19,031 nt of DNA from JANMEX01 sp043744175. Its GTDB lineage: Bacteria > Pseudomonadota > Alphaproteobacteria > Rhizobiales > Rhizobiaceae. Location: the NCBI GenBank assembly GCA_043744175.1, contig JAYTVD010000118.1, forward strand, positions 1 to 19,031, written 5' to 3'. Position 1 is the first letter of the stretch. Every line of letters starts with the position of its first letter. Both the position numbers and the translations under genes were made by a program. Positions 7,727 through 15,810 of the stretch are shown here, in pieces. The notes under the pieces were generated by a model, which worked only from the letters and a program-made list of their open reading frames with translations, searched no databases and was not told the DNA's origin.

Positions 7727-8023
7727 GACGCTAGTTTCAGGTTTTTTAACGAGCGTGTATTTAAGTGCGGTTTTCAAACATTATTCAAAATAATATATAG
7801 TTATATCAATATGTTAGTGAATATAAGAAATCTGTGATTTTTGATACCCCCTGTATTTTCTGAGGGTGCTTTCTAAAAGTCACCTACTGATTGATACCGC
7901 TTTAGATATTTACATTGACCCCACCATAGAAGTATCCAAGTATTGCCCATTGAGTACAAATCCGGCTGCGCTGCCAACGGCGGGTTGATTTGGCGGGTGG
8001 CGGGGGGAGCCGCATTCGTAGAT
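7727..8023. other. AT-rich divergent control region, importer operon / lacI
   Basis: No gene is evident in this stretch, which is much more AT-rich than its surroundings around 7740-7860. Toward the regulator gene there is a degenerate operator-like site TTGATACCGCTTTAGA (7891-7906, 12 of 16 matches to the importer operator). A weak promoter candidate follows: TTGACC (7915-7920), 17 nt, AAGTAT (7938-7943). The in-frame ATG at 7943 is not a credible start for the regulator. Confidence 0.45.
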
Positions 8024-9046
8024 ATGAACTTAAAAGAATTTTCACGAAAATTAGGTCTGTCGCAGACGACGGTTAGCCGCGCCTTGAGTGGTTACCCGGA
8101 AGTCAAGACTGAGACGCGCGAGCGCGTGACAGAAGCTGCGCTCAAATATGGCTACCATCCGAATCGCGCAGCAATCGGGCTTGCGACAGGACGCGCTGGT
8201 GCTATCGGTATCGTTTTTCGCGGCGGGTCAGAATTCGGGCCGCATACAAGCGAATTTATGGGTGGATTGGGGACCCAGCTTGAGCAGGACGGCATCGACA
8301 TGTTGCTATCGACTGTCGATGGCCGTGAAGCTGAAATGCAGACCTACCGCCGGCTTGCTGCGAGTAAGAGAGTGGATGCGGTGATCCTGCACTCCCCGAC
8401 GGCAGAAGACGAGCGAATCCCGTTTCTCATGCAGTTGGGCCTACCGTTTATTCTGCACGGACGTACCAAATCGAGCCAGCCTTACCATTTTCTTGATATT
8501 GACAATTTTGGCGCGATATACCGTGCGACCAGTTATCTTGCCGATCTCGGTCATAAGCGCATTGCCTTCATCAATGGTTTTCCCGAACGTAGCTTTGCTG
8601 AACACCGTGACCAGGGATTCCGGCAAGTGCATACGGAGCGTGGCATACCGGTCAACGAAGAATTTCTTGGCAATGGGGAATTTACTGACGAGATGGGCTA
8701 TCGTTTGATGAACGGCTTTCTGGCTTTACCTATCCGTCCCACAGCTTTAATTGCAGGGTCTATGATGTCGGCGCTTGGCGCGATGCGCGCGGTGCGAACA
8801 GCTGGTCTAAAACTTGGCAAAGACGTTTCATTGATTGCTCATGACGACGTTTTTTCTTACATCAACGCCGACAACATGGTGCCTACATTATCGACGACGC
8901 GGTCGTCCATTCGTGCGGCTGGCGCGCGCATTGGTGAGATGATGTTGCAGCTCTTATCGGGCAAGGAAGTGGCGAAGTTTGAGGAGGTGTGGCCGGTGGA
9001 ACTGGTTATTCGTGAATCTACCGGCCCTGCGCCAGTTGACTCATAA
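8024..9046 (+). CDS. LacI/GalR-family transcriptional regulator
   Basis: The 340-residue protein has an N-terminal helix-turn-helix (residues 2-25, with LSQTTVSRALSG), a hinge (about 45-57) and a periplasmic-binding-protein-like effector domain to the C-terminus. I chose ATG 8024 because LacI proteins begin directly with this type of helix. The G-rich stretch GGGGGAG is rather far (about 15 nt) upstream, so translation may start slightly differently. It probably binds the palindromes at 7680-7695 and 11014-11029 and releases them on sugar binding, making it the local regulator of importer and thuAB, comparable in role to rhizobial ThuR. It is divergent from the importer operon and converges on thuB with only 12 nt between stop codons. 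Confidence 0.9.
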   Translation: MNLKEFSRKLGLSQTTVSRALSGYPEVKTETRERVTEAALKYGYHPNRAAIGLATGRAGAIGIVFRGGSEFGPHTSEFMGGLGTQLEQDGIDMLLSTVDGREAEMQTYRRLAASKRVDAVILHSPTAEDERIPFLMQLGLPFILHGRTKSSQPYHFLDIDNFGAIYRATSYLADLGHKRIAFINGFPERSFAEHRDQGFRQVHTERGIPVNEEFLGNGEFTDEMGYRLMNGFLALPIRPTALIAGSMMSALGAMRAVRTAGLKLGKDVSLIAHDDVFSYINADNMVPTLSTTRSSIRAAGARIGEMMLQLLSGKEVAKFEEVWPVELVIRESTGPAPVDS

Positions 9047-9058
9047 ACTCCGCCGGTA

Positions 9059-10102
9059 TCAGGCCTTCAGTTCGCGGCGCTGTTCGTCTGCTACCATCGC
9101 CAGATCAAGCACTTTTTGTAAGTTAGCAGCGTGGCGGAATGTTGGCTCGACATTAGTCCCTGCCCGCACAGCGTCAACAAACCGATCATAGTTTGTTGGC
9201 ACAGTGCCCGCATCAACATCGTGCCAGACGGCGGTTTCGATGTCGGCACCGGTGCAAGCGCTCAGTGTCGAGCCTTCTGTAGTGTGACGCACTTCAAGCG
9301 CGCCCTTTTCGCCATACATGCGCAGTTTCAGCTCATTGAGGTGACCAGTCGCCCAGCGGCTGGAATGTACAACGCCGAGCGCGCCATTTGAAAAATCAAC
9401 CGCCATCGTAAAGCTGTCATTGGCATCCAACTCATATTCGCCGATCTTGTTGCCCGGCGCTTTATCAAAAGCTTTCAGGCGGCAGAACACGTGGTCGATG
9501 TCTAGACCGGAGCCATAGCCCGCGAAATCCAGAATGTGGATGCCCACATCGCCCAGCGTGCCGTTGGAGCCATGCTTCTTAGACAAGCGCCAGAGCCATT
9601 GCGATTCGGTGCGCCAATCGCCCCACGCCTTTGAAACCAGCCAGCTTTGCAAATACGATGCTTCGATGTGGCGGATGGTGCCGATCTCGCCAGCCAGCAC
9701 CATTTCGCGGGCTTTCTGCAGCGGGGCAACGTTGCGATAGGTCAGGTTCACCATGTTGATGACGCCTGCCTTTTCGGCGGCCTCGGTCATTTCCAAGGCT
9801 TTGGCGTAATTTTCCGCAAGTGGTTTTTCGCACATGACATGCTTACCCGCTTTTAAGAGCGCCATCGTGGTTGGATGGTGGATTTTGTCTGGCGTCACGT
9901 TGGTGGCGGCATCAAACTGTCCCCATGCAATCGCCGCATCAAGCGAGGTAAAGCGATTGGGAATGTTGTGCTTATCAGCGAAGGTATCGACCCGGGTTTG
10001 GTCAACATCGACGCCTGCAACCAGCTCAACACCCTCTATTTTCGCAAAATGCTCGGCATGGTGATTGGCCATGCCACCTGTTCCCAAAATCAGCAGACGC
10101 AT
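9059..10102 (-). CDS. thuB: Gfo/Idh/MocA-family NAD(P)-dependent oxidoreductase, ThuB-like
   Basis: The protein has 347 residues. An N-terminal Rossmann fold starts with GTGGMA (7-12), the family EKP motif is at 92-94, and the C-terminal domain contains GDVGIHILD (184-192), with Asp and His where the family places catalytic residues. Gfo/Idh/MocA enzymes oxidise or reduce sugar hydroxyl groups. In Sinorhizobium and Agrobacterium, ThuB acts with ThuA in assimilation of trehalose, maltitol and sucrose isomers through 3-keto derivatives. Here the gene follows a thuA homologue by 58 nt and has a strong GGAGG ribosome site. It is the end of a two-gene operon and is next to, but separated in orientation from, the importer genes. 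The substrate is inferred. Confidence 0.88.
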   Translation of the reverse strand: MRLLILGTGGMANHHAEHFAKIEGVELVAGVDVDQTRVDTFADKHNIPNRFTSLDAAIAWGQFDAATNVTPDKIHHPTTMALLKAGKHVMCEKPLAENYAKALEMTEAAEKAGVINMVNLTYRNVAPLQKAREMVLAGEIGTIRHIEASYLQSWLVSKAWGDWRTESQWLWRLSKKHGSNGTLGDVGIHILDFAGYGSGLDIDHVFCRLKAFDKAPGNKIGEYELDANDSFTMAVDFSNGALGVVHSSRWATGHLNELKLRMYGEKGALEVRHTTEGSTLSACTGADIETAVWHDVDAGTVPTNYDRFVDAVRAGTNVEPTFRHAANLQKVLDLAMVADEQRRELKA

Positions 10103-10160
10103 CGAATATTTCCTCCCGGAACAGTAACGCCGCGACCGTTAGAAACGGCCGTTATTTATC

Positions 10161-10946
10161 TTATTTGTAGCCAGCTTCGCCCGCTTCATGCAGTTTGCCG
10201 CCGCGCTCGACCAAGGGTTCGAGAGACTTTTCAACGGGTACATTTGGCGCGTCATGTATGGTTTTCTGCGTGCCCATAGGGTTGTGCGCCCACTTTACGG
10301 AGTTGCGCAGAACCTTTTTGACGTTTTCATCATGATAGGTCGGATAGGTTTCATGGCCGGGGCGGAAATAGAAGATATTGCCTGCGCCGCGACGGTAAGT
10401 GAGGCCCGAACGGAACACTTCACCGCCTTGAAACCATGAGATAAATACGGTTTCAAGTGGCTCCGGTACTGTGAATTGCTCGCCGTACATTTCTTCATAT
10501 TCGAGCTCAAAATACTCGCCCAATCCTTCAGCAATCGGATGTCGCGGGTTGATAACCCAGAGGCGCTCGCGTTCACCTGCTTCGCGCCATTTGAGGCCAC
10601 ATGGTGTTCCCATCAGCTTTTTGAAAATCTTAGAATAGTGGCCGGAATGCAGGACGATAAGGCCCATGCCTTCCCAAACGCGCTTGGCAACACGCTCAAC
10701 AATGGCGTCTTCTACAGCGCCGTGGTCTTTATGGCCCCACCATACCAAAACGTCGGTATCTGCGAGGCGCGCTTCAGAGAGGCCGTGTTCTGGCTCTTGC
10801 AAGGTAGCAACAGTCGCAGAAATGGCTTTGTCTTCATTCAGCGCATTGGCGATAGTTTGATGCATGGTCAACGGATAGAGATCTGCCACTACCTTGTTGA
10901 TACGTTCGTGGATGTTTTCACCCCAGACGATGGTGCGGATTGCCAT
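10161..10946 (-). CDS. thuA: ThuA-domain (trehalose utilisation) protein
   Basis: This 261-residue protein has the ThuA fold, related to class I glutamine-amidotransferase-like domains. Recognisable segments are VWWGHKDHG (68-76), VLHSGHYS (98-105) and the late RPGHETYPTYHD histidine-rich block. No signal peptide is seen, so it should be cytoplasmic. ThuA is required with ThuB for use of trehalose and related disaccharides via 3-keto products in rhizobia; its exact chemistry is less settled. AAGGAT stands about 6 nt before the ATG. It is the first gene of the thuA-thuB operon, with a LacI-type operator 67 nt upstream of its start. Confidence 0.88.
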   Translation of the reverse strand: MAIRTIVWGENIHERINKVVADLYPLTMHQTIANALNEDKAISATVATLQEPEHGLSEARLADTDVLVWWGHKDHGAVEDAIVERVAKRVWEGMGLIVLHSGHYSKIFKKLMGTPCGLKWREAGERERLWVINPRHPIAEGLGEYFELEYEEMYGEQFTVPEPLETVFISWFQGGEVFRSGLTYRRGAGNIFYFRPGHETYPTYHDENVKKVLRNSVKWAHNPMGTQKTIHDAPNVPVEKSLEPLVERGGKLHEAGEAGYK

Positions 10947-11013
10947 GATATATCCTTTGCATATTGCCGGTTGGTCTCGCTTCGGTGGCGTCGGTTACTA
11001 CGCGCGCCAATAA

Positions 11014-11029
11014 TTGAAAGCGGTTTCAA
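11014..11029. promoter_or_regulatory. LacI-family operator of thuA-thuB
   Basis: TTGAAAGCGGTTTCAA differs from the importer operator at a single base (G for C at position 10) and keeps the rest of the palindrome. It lies 5 nt past the predicted -10 box of thuA, so it has nearly the same geometry as the importer site. Confidence 0.85.
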
Positions 11030-11034
11030 AATTG

Positions 11035-11063
11035 AAGTTAAACTGCGATTCAAAAATCTGCAA
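11035..11063 (-). promoter_or_regulatory. Candidate promoter of thuA-thuB
   Basis: Minus-strand TTGCAG (11058-11063) and TAACTT (11035-11040) are spaced by 17 nt, with the operator immediately downstream. Both boxes are imperfect; support comes mainly from the match in layout to the importer promoter. Confidence 0.45.
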
Positions 11064-11122
11064 GAGGCAATTTTTGTGGTGAGGCCGCATATTTTTCAAG
11101 TCAGAAAACGGTGGCAGGCGAT

Positions 11123-11683
11123 TTAATCAGCCTGTGCGAGTAGTAACCCAATCCGTTTCTTTTCTGCGGCATCAAACTCCAATTGCAGACTGCGATGTTT
11201 TTTCTGTATCTTGGCGACGGTCAACTTCACTTGACGGTAAAGTTCATCGCAGCTCTTCTGCTCGGGAATTTGCTTTACGGCTTCTCCCATAGCCATTGCA
11301 GCCGCCTCGCCGATACGCACATGGATTTTTTCATGAATCAGTGCATAGTCGGCATAATTGTCAAAACCAGCGCGAAGATCTGCAGTGGCGTTGGACCGAT
11401 CTTTCCAGCGCGGCAGAATCATTTTGGCATTTATTTTGAACGTCGCGCTACCAATTTTGCATCCCGTTGCCGTCTCTACGGGAAGCACCTTAACTGGCAG
11501 GATTTGGATTTCAGTGGCAGCAAAGGCGTGGCCGCCCATGGGCCCCATCTTACTAATGCTGCGATCAAGTGCGTGGTCATCGCTGCCAGTGATGTCATAA
11601 TAGCCGGTCGTCACCGTCGAGTTGGTCGCACAGCCGGTGGTGGCCAAAATACCCAGTAGGACAGCTAATTTACCCAACATCAT
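11123..11683 (-). CDS. Putative lipoprotein, DUF922-like predicted Zn-dependent protease
   Basis: The 186-residue product starts with a short lipoprotein-like signal (MMLGKLAVLLGILATTGC), with Cys18 as likely lipid anchor, although T-T-G-C is an atypical lipobox. The mature part begins with YYDITGSDDHALDRSI and has an HEKIH motif (117-121), an HExxH zinc-site pattern, followed by a helical, charged C-terminus. This layout recalls the DUF922/COG5661 family of predicted secreted Zn proteases; I have no direct proof of activity. ATG 11683 has AGGAAA 6 nt upstream. An in-frame extension to 11860 would run back over the lon terminator and lon coding end and is rejected. It may have its own promoter (see 11715-11742). 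Confidence 0.72.
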   Translation of the reverse strand: MMLGKLAVLLGILATTGCATNSTVTTGYYDITGSDDHALDRSISKMGPMGGHAFAATEIQILPVKVLPVETATGCKIGSATFKINAKMILPRWKDRSNATADLRAGFDNYADYALIHEKIHVRIGEAAAMAMGEAVKQIPEQKSCDELYRQVKLTVAKIQKKHRSLQLEFDAAEKKRIGLLLAQAD

Positions 11684-11714
11684 TGCAATTTTCCTGTTCG
11701 CCTGTTGCTGGTTA

Positions 11715-11742
11715 GGTGTAAAATGTGGGCCAAGAATGGCAA
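11715..11742 (-). promoter_or_regulatory. Weak candidate promoter of the DUF922-like gene
   Basis: Minus-strand TTGCCA (11737-11742) and TACACC (11715-11720) are 16 nt apart, just after the lon terminator. Only the -35 is a good match. Confidence 0.3.
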
Positions 11743-11743
11743 A

Positions 11744-11770
11744 TAAAAAGGGCCGGGGAAATCCCGACCC
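11744..11770 (-). terminator. Rho-independent terminator of lon
   Basis: On the minus strand GGGTCGGG (11763-11770) pairs with CCCGGCCC (11750-11757) over 8 bp with one G-U pair. The tail TTTTTATTT follows. It lies 23 nt past the lon stop codon. Confidence 0.88.
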
Positions 11771-11793
11771 TTGATAGAATTTATTTACCGCAA

Positions 11794-14208
11794 TTAGTGC
11801 GCGACCGTTGAAACGATATCGTCGGCGGGAACAACGACTGGCGTCGTAGGCTCCGTCCATTCGATAGCCACCGGCATCCGCACGAGTGCGTGTTTGAGCA
11901 CATCATTAACGTGAGCGACAGGCACAATTTCCATGCCGTTTTTCACATTATCCGGAATATCCGCCAAATCCTTGGCATTTTCTTCCGGAATCAGCACCTT
12001 CTTGATGCCACCGCGCAGCGCCGCGAGTAGCTTTTCCTTGAGGCCGCCGATTGGCAGCACCCTGCCCCGCAATGTGACCTCACCAGTCATGGCGATATCA
12101 GCACGGATTGGAATGCCTGTCAGAACCGATACGATTGCCGTTGTCATGGCAATACCGGCTGACGGGCCGTCCTTTGGCGTGGCGCCTTCCGGCACGTGAA
12201 CATGGATATCACGCTTGTCGAACAGGGGCGGTTCGAGGCCAAAATCCAGTGCCCGCGAGCGGACATAAGATGCGGCTGCCGAAATCGATTCCTTCATCAC
12301 GTCGCGCAGATTGCCCGTCACGGTCATGCGGCCCTTGCCGGGCATCATCACGCTTTCGATGGTGAGCAGTTCGCCGCCGACTTCCGTCCACGCCAAACCA
12401 GTGACAACACCAATTTGATCTTCCGCTTCCGCAGAACCAAAGCGATATTTATGCACGCCCAGATAATCGGAGATATTGGCGGCCGTTACTTTGACCGACT
12501 TCTTCTTCGATTTCATGATTTCAGTCACGGCCTTGCGGGCCAGCGTCATCAATTCACGCTCGAGCGAACGCACGCCGGCTTCACGGGTGTAAAGCTGGAC
12601 AATCGCCTGCAAAGCATCATCGGAAACCGAGAACTCTTTCGGCTGCAATGCATGGTCCGCAATTGCCTTTGGCAGCAAATGGCGCTTGGCGATCTCGATC
12701 TTTTCATCTTCCGTGTAACCGGCGAGACGAATGATCTCCATGCGATCCATCAGTGCCGGTGGAATGTTCAGCGTGTTGGCAGTGGTCACGAACATCACAT
12801 CAGAAAGGTTATATTCGACCTCCAAATAGTGATCCATGAAGGCGTGGTTCTGCTCCGGATCCAACACTTCAAGCAATGCGGATGACGGATCGCCGCGGAA
12901 ATCCTGGCCAAGCTTGTCGATTTCATCCAGCAAGAACAACGGGTTGCTCTTCTTGGCTTTCTTCATCGACTGTATGACTTTGCCGGGCATGGAGCCAATA
13001 TAGGTACGGCGATGGCCGCGGATTTCGGCCTCATCACGCACGCCACCAAGTGCCATGCGAACATATTCGCGGCCTGTTGCCTTAGCAATGGATTTGGCAA
13101 GCGAAGTTTTACCAACGCCAGGAGGTCCGACGAGACATAGGATTGGGCCCTTTAGCTTGGCGGTGCGGGCCTGCACTGCAAGATATTCAACAATTCGATC
13201 TTTGACCTTGTCCAAGGCGTAGTGATCGGCGTCGAGCACTTCCTGAGCAAAGCTGAGGTCAGTCTTAATCTTCGAGCGGCGCGACCATGGCAGCGACAAA
13301 ATCCAATCGAGATAATTGCGCACCACTGTGGCCTCGGCAGCCATAGGGCTCATCTGGCGGAGCTTTTTCAACTCGCCATTGGCCTTATCGCGGGCTTCCT
13401 TGGTGAGCTTGGTCTTCTTGATGCGGTCTTCCAGCTCGGCGGCCTCGTCGCGGCCATCTTCGCCGTCGCCAAGTTCCTTCTGGATCGCCTTCATCTGCTC
13501 ATTGAGATAATATTCGCGCTGTGTCTTTTCCATCTGGCGCTTGACGCGCGAACGGATGCGCTTTTCGACCTGGAGCACGGAAATTTCCGACTCCATAAAG
13601 CCCATAGCCTTCTCAAGCCGAGCCTTCACGCTAAGCGTGGCGAGCATTTCTTGCTTCTCAGAAATCTTGATTGCCAAATGCGAGGCAACGGTATCGGCAA
13701 GCTTTGAATAGTCTTCGATTTGACCAGTGGCGGCCACAACTTCCGGCGAGACTTTTTTGTTCAGCTTCACGTAGCTTTCAAAATCCGTCACAACGGAGCG
13801 AGCCAGTGCTTCGATTTCGACTTTGTCTTCGGCAGGTTCGGCGAGGACCTTGACGTTGGCCTCATGGAAGGCACCGCGGTCAGTGAAATCGGTGATTTCA
13901 GCGCGCACCACACCCTCGACCAATACCTTTACTGTGCCATCCGGCAGCTTCAACAATTGCAGTACATTCGCCAGCGTGCCAACGCGGTAAATCGCATCCA
14001 CACTTGGATCGTCATCAGTGGCGTTCAACTGAGTGACAAGCAAAATCTGCTTATCGGCATTCATCACGTCTTCCAATGCCTTGATGGACTTCTCACGACC
14101 AACAAACAGCGGCACGATCATATTCGGGAAGACAACAATATCGCGCAATGGCAGAACTGCATGAAGCCCGTTCTCGCCTTTGCCTAAAGTCTTCTTGTCA
14201 CTTGTCAT
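11794..14208 (-). CDS. lon: ATP-dependent protease Lon
   Basis: The protein has 804 residues, the normal length for proteobacterial LonA. It has an N-terminal substrate-binding domain (about 14-210), coiled region (about 210-290), AAA+ module with Walker A GPPGVGKT (361-368) and Walker B LFLLDEID (424-431), and a C-terminal protease domain with catalytic Ser683 in PKDGPSAG and Lys726. It forms a cytoplasmic hexamer that degrades misfolded and short-lived regulatory proteins. I place the start at 14208, where AAAGGT stands about 8 nt upstream; the in-frame ATG at 14229 has no ribosome site. It lies downstream of clpX on the same strand but behind a terminator, so it is probably transcribed on its own. 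Confidence 0.97.
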   Translation of the reverse strand: MTSDKKTLGKGENGLHAVLPLRDIVVFPNMIVPLFVGREKSIKALEDVMNADKQILLVTQLNATDDDPSVDAIYRVGTLANVLQLLKLPDGTVKVLVEGVVRAEITDFTDRGAFHEANVKVLAEPAEDKVEIEALARSVVTDFESYVKLNKKVSPEVVAATGQIEDYSKLADTVASHLAIKISEKQEMLATLSVKARLEKAMGFMESEISVLQVEKRIRSRVKRQMEKTQREYYLNEQMKAIQKELGDGEDGRDEAAELEDRIKKTKLTKEARDKANGELKKLRQMSPMAAEATVVRNYLDWILSLPWSRRSKIKTDLSFAQEVLDADHYALDKVKDRIVEYLAVQARTAKLKGPILCLVGPPGVGKTSLAKSIAKATGREYVRMALGGVRDEAEIRGHRRTYIGSMPGKVIQSMKKAKKSNPLFLLDEIDKLGQDFRGDPSSALLEVLDPEQNHAFMDHYLEVEYNLSDVMFVTTANTLNIPPALMDRMEIIRLAGYTEDEKIEIAKRHLLPKAIADHALQPKEFSVSDDALQAIVQLYTREAGVRSLERELMTLARKAVTEIMKSKKKSVKVTAANISDYLGVHKYRFGSAEAEDQIGVVTGLAWTEVGGELLTIESVMMPGKGRMTVTGNLRDVMKESISAAASYVRSRALDFGLEPPLFDKRDIHVHVPEGATPKDGPSAGIAMTTAIVSVLTGIPIRADIAMTGEVTLRGRVLPIGGLKEKLLAALRGGIKKVLIPEENAKDLADIPDNVKNGMEIVPVAHVNDVLKHALVRMPVAIEWTEPTTPVVVPADDIVSTVAH

Positions 14209-14289
14209 AGCATTACCTTTCTTCGGCATTTACCGAACGAACCTTTGTCTCGCCGCCGCATTGGGCCGGTAGATCAAGTTCATAAACTG

Positions 14290-14319
14290 TATCTGGCGTG
14301 ACACGCGCGCCACTTCAAG
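14290..14319 (-). promoter_or_regulatory. Possible heat-shock-type promoter of lon
   Basis: Minus-strand CTTGAA (14314-14319) matches the sigma-32 -35 element. The -10 would be CCAGATA (14290-14296), 19 nt after CTTG, a poor match to CYTATNT and a slightly long spacer. The remaining 14209-14422 gap shows no gene. Confidence 0.3.
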
Positions 14320-14422
14320 CCACCTAACGAACAATACGCATTGGAACGGTGAAGTATTTTTGGAATCGTAAAGCAATTTGAGCCACTTAGGGCAGAGTTG
14401 CAAGGAAAAGCGTTCAAAATGC

Positions 14423-14451
14423 GAAAAGCGCAGCCAATGACTGCGCTTTTC
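14423..14451. terminator. Terminator downstream of clpX
   Basis: GAAAAGCGCAG (14423-14433) and CTGCGCTTTTC (14441-14451) form a perfect 11-bp stem with a 7-nt loop. It lies 30 nt after the clpX stop codon. The T run is partly inside the stem, with further T residues following on the minus strand. Confidence 0.75.
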
Positions 14452-14481
14452 ATCTATTTTATTGACACTCCGTGCAACGCT

Positions 14482-15753
14482 TTACGCGCTAACCGAGGCT
14501 TTTTCGTCTTTGCGGTCTGCATAGATATAGAGCGGACGGGCGTTGCCGTTCACCACTTCATCCGAGATGACCACTTCTGAAACGCCTTCTAAAGTGGGCA
14601 GATCAAACATCGTGTCTAGCAGGATGTTTTCCATGATCGAACGAAGGCCGCGAGCACCAGTCTTGCGCTCGATGGCACGCTTGGCAATGGCAGAAAGTGC
14701 GGTTTCGTGGAAGGTCAACTCGACATTTTCCATTTCGAACAGGCGCTGATACTGTTTTACCAATGCGTTCTTTGGCTCAACCAAAATTGTAATCAGCGCT
14801 GGCTCATCCAAATCTTCCAGTGTCGCCAAGATTGGCAAACGGCCGACAAATTCTGGAATGAGGCCAAAGCGTAGCAAATCTTCCGGCTCTACCATGCGGA
14901 ACAATTCGCCTGTCTTGCGATCTTCCGGAGAGGCGACATTGGCAGCAAAGCCGATAGAGGTCTTGCGACCACGCTCGGAAATAATCCGATCGAGACCGGC
15001 AAAGGCACCGCCGCAGATGAACAGAATGTTTGAGGTATCAACCTGCAAAAATTCCTGCTGCGGATGCTTGCGGCCACCTTGCGGCGGCACGGAAGCGACG
15101 GTGCCTTCCATAATCTTCAGCAAAGCCTGCTGTACGCCCTCGCCCGAAACGTCACGGGTGATGGATGGATTATCAGACTTGCGAGAAATCTTGTCGATTT
15201 CGTCGATATAAACGATGCCGCGCTGCGCGCGTTCGACATTATAATCGGCCGCCTGCAACAATTTCAGAATGATGTTTTCAACATCTTCACCAACGTAGCC
15301 GGCTTCGGTCAAGGTTGTGGCATCCGACATTGTGAAGGGAACGTCGATGATGCGGGCCAGCGTTTGCGCCAGCAGGGTCTTGCCGCAACCAGTCGGGCCA
15401 ATGAGCAGAATATTGGACTTGGCCAACTCGACATCATTGTTCTTGGTTGCGTGTGCGAGGCGCTTGTAATGGTTATGCACGGCTACCGACAGCACCTTTT
15501 TGGCGTGCCGTTGGCCGATGACGTAATCATCCAAAACCTTGATAATTTCCTGCGGTGTTGGCACACCTTCGCGGGATTTTACCATTGAGGTTTTGTTTTC
15601 CTCACGAATGATATCCATGCACAGTTCAACGCATTCATCACAGATGAACACGGTTGGTCCTGCAATCAGCTTGCGGACCTCATGTTGGCTCTTGCCGCAA
15701 AAAGAACAGTAAAGCGTATTTTTTGAATCGCCACTGCCTGTAACTTTGCTCAT
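14482..15753 (-). CDS. clpX: ATP-dependent Clp protease ATP-binding subunit ClpX
   Basis: The 423-residue protein has the family's usual length and all landmarks. These are the zinc-binding domain with Cys16, Cys19, Cys38 and Cys41, Walker A GPTGCGKT (119-126), pore loop GYVGED (152-157), Walker B IVYIDEID (180-187), the RKH pore-2 loop (228-230) and the IGF loop (267-269) that docks onto ClpP. The hexamer unfolds tagged substrates and feeds them to ClpP in the cytoplasm. AAAGGG stands about 9 nt before the ATG. It is downstream of clpP with 292 nt between them and has its own leader. Confidence 0.97.
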   Translation of the reverse strand: MSKVTGSGDSKNTLYCSFCGKSQHEVRKLIAGPTVFICDECVELCMDIIREENKTSMVKSREGVPTPQEIIKVLDDYVIGQRHAKKVLSVAVHNHYKRLAHATKNNDVELAKSNILLIGPTGCGKTLLAQTLARIIDVPFTMSDATTLTEAGYVGEDVENIILKLLQAADYNVERAQRGIVYIDEIDKISRKSDNPSITRDVSGEGVQQALLKIMEGTVASVPPQGGRKHPQQEFLQVDTSNILFICGGAFAGLDRIISERGRKTSIGFAANVASPEDRKTGELFRMVEPEDLLRFGLIPEFVGRLPILATLEDLDEPALITILVEPKNALVKQYQRLFEMENVELTFHETALSAIAKRAIERKTGARGLRSIMENILLDTMFDLPTLEGVSEVVISDEVVNGNARPLYIYADRKDEKASVSA

Positions 15754-15770
15754 CCGTTTTCCCTTTCAGC

Positions 15771-15787
15771 GCGGCACATTTTGCCGC
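15771..15787. other. Leader hairpin next to the clpX ribosome site
   Basis: GCGGCA (15771-15776) and TGCCGC (15782-15787) pair perfectly around 5 nt. Outer CAGC/GCTG bases can extend the stem past a 3-nt bulge. On the minus strand it ends just before the AAAGGG ribosome site, so it might affect translation of clpX, but no T run suggests termination. Confidence 0.5.
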
Positions 15788-15810
15788 TTTGCTGGTTCCG
15801 GTAGTTTGTA

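Noticed and set aside
7845..7875. Possible terminator-like stem (CCCC...GGG) upstream of the LacI gene
   Set aside because: Only about 4 bp can pair and no T run follows, so it is not convincing.
7943..8023. Upstream start for the LacI-family gene
   Set aside because: It would put 27 unrelated residues before the helix-turn-helix, which starts the protein in this family; no ribosome site precedes 7943.
11123..11860. Longer version of the DUF922-like gene starting at 11860
   Set aside because: The extension overlaps the lon 3' end and its terminator, while 11683 has a ribosome site and a signal sequence.
12196..12885. Plus-strand 229-codon frame within lon
   Set aside because: Antisense to the conserved AAA+ and protease domains of lon; no ribosome site or family motifs.
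14209..14229. Upstream start of lon at 14229
   Set aside because: No ribosome site there; AAAGGT before 14208 is well placed.
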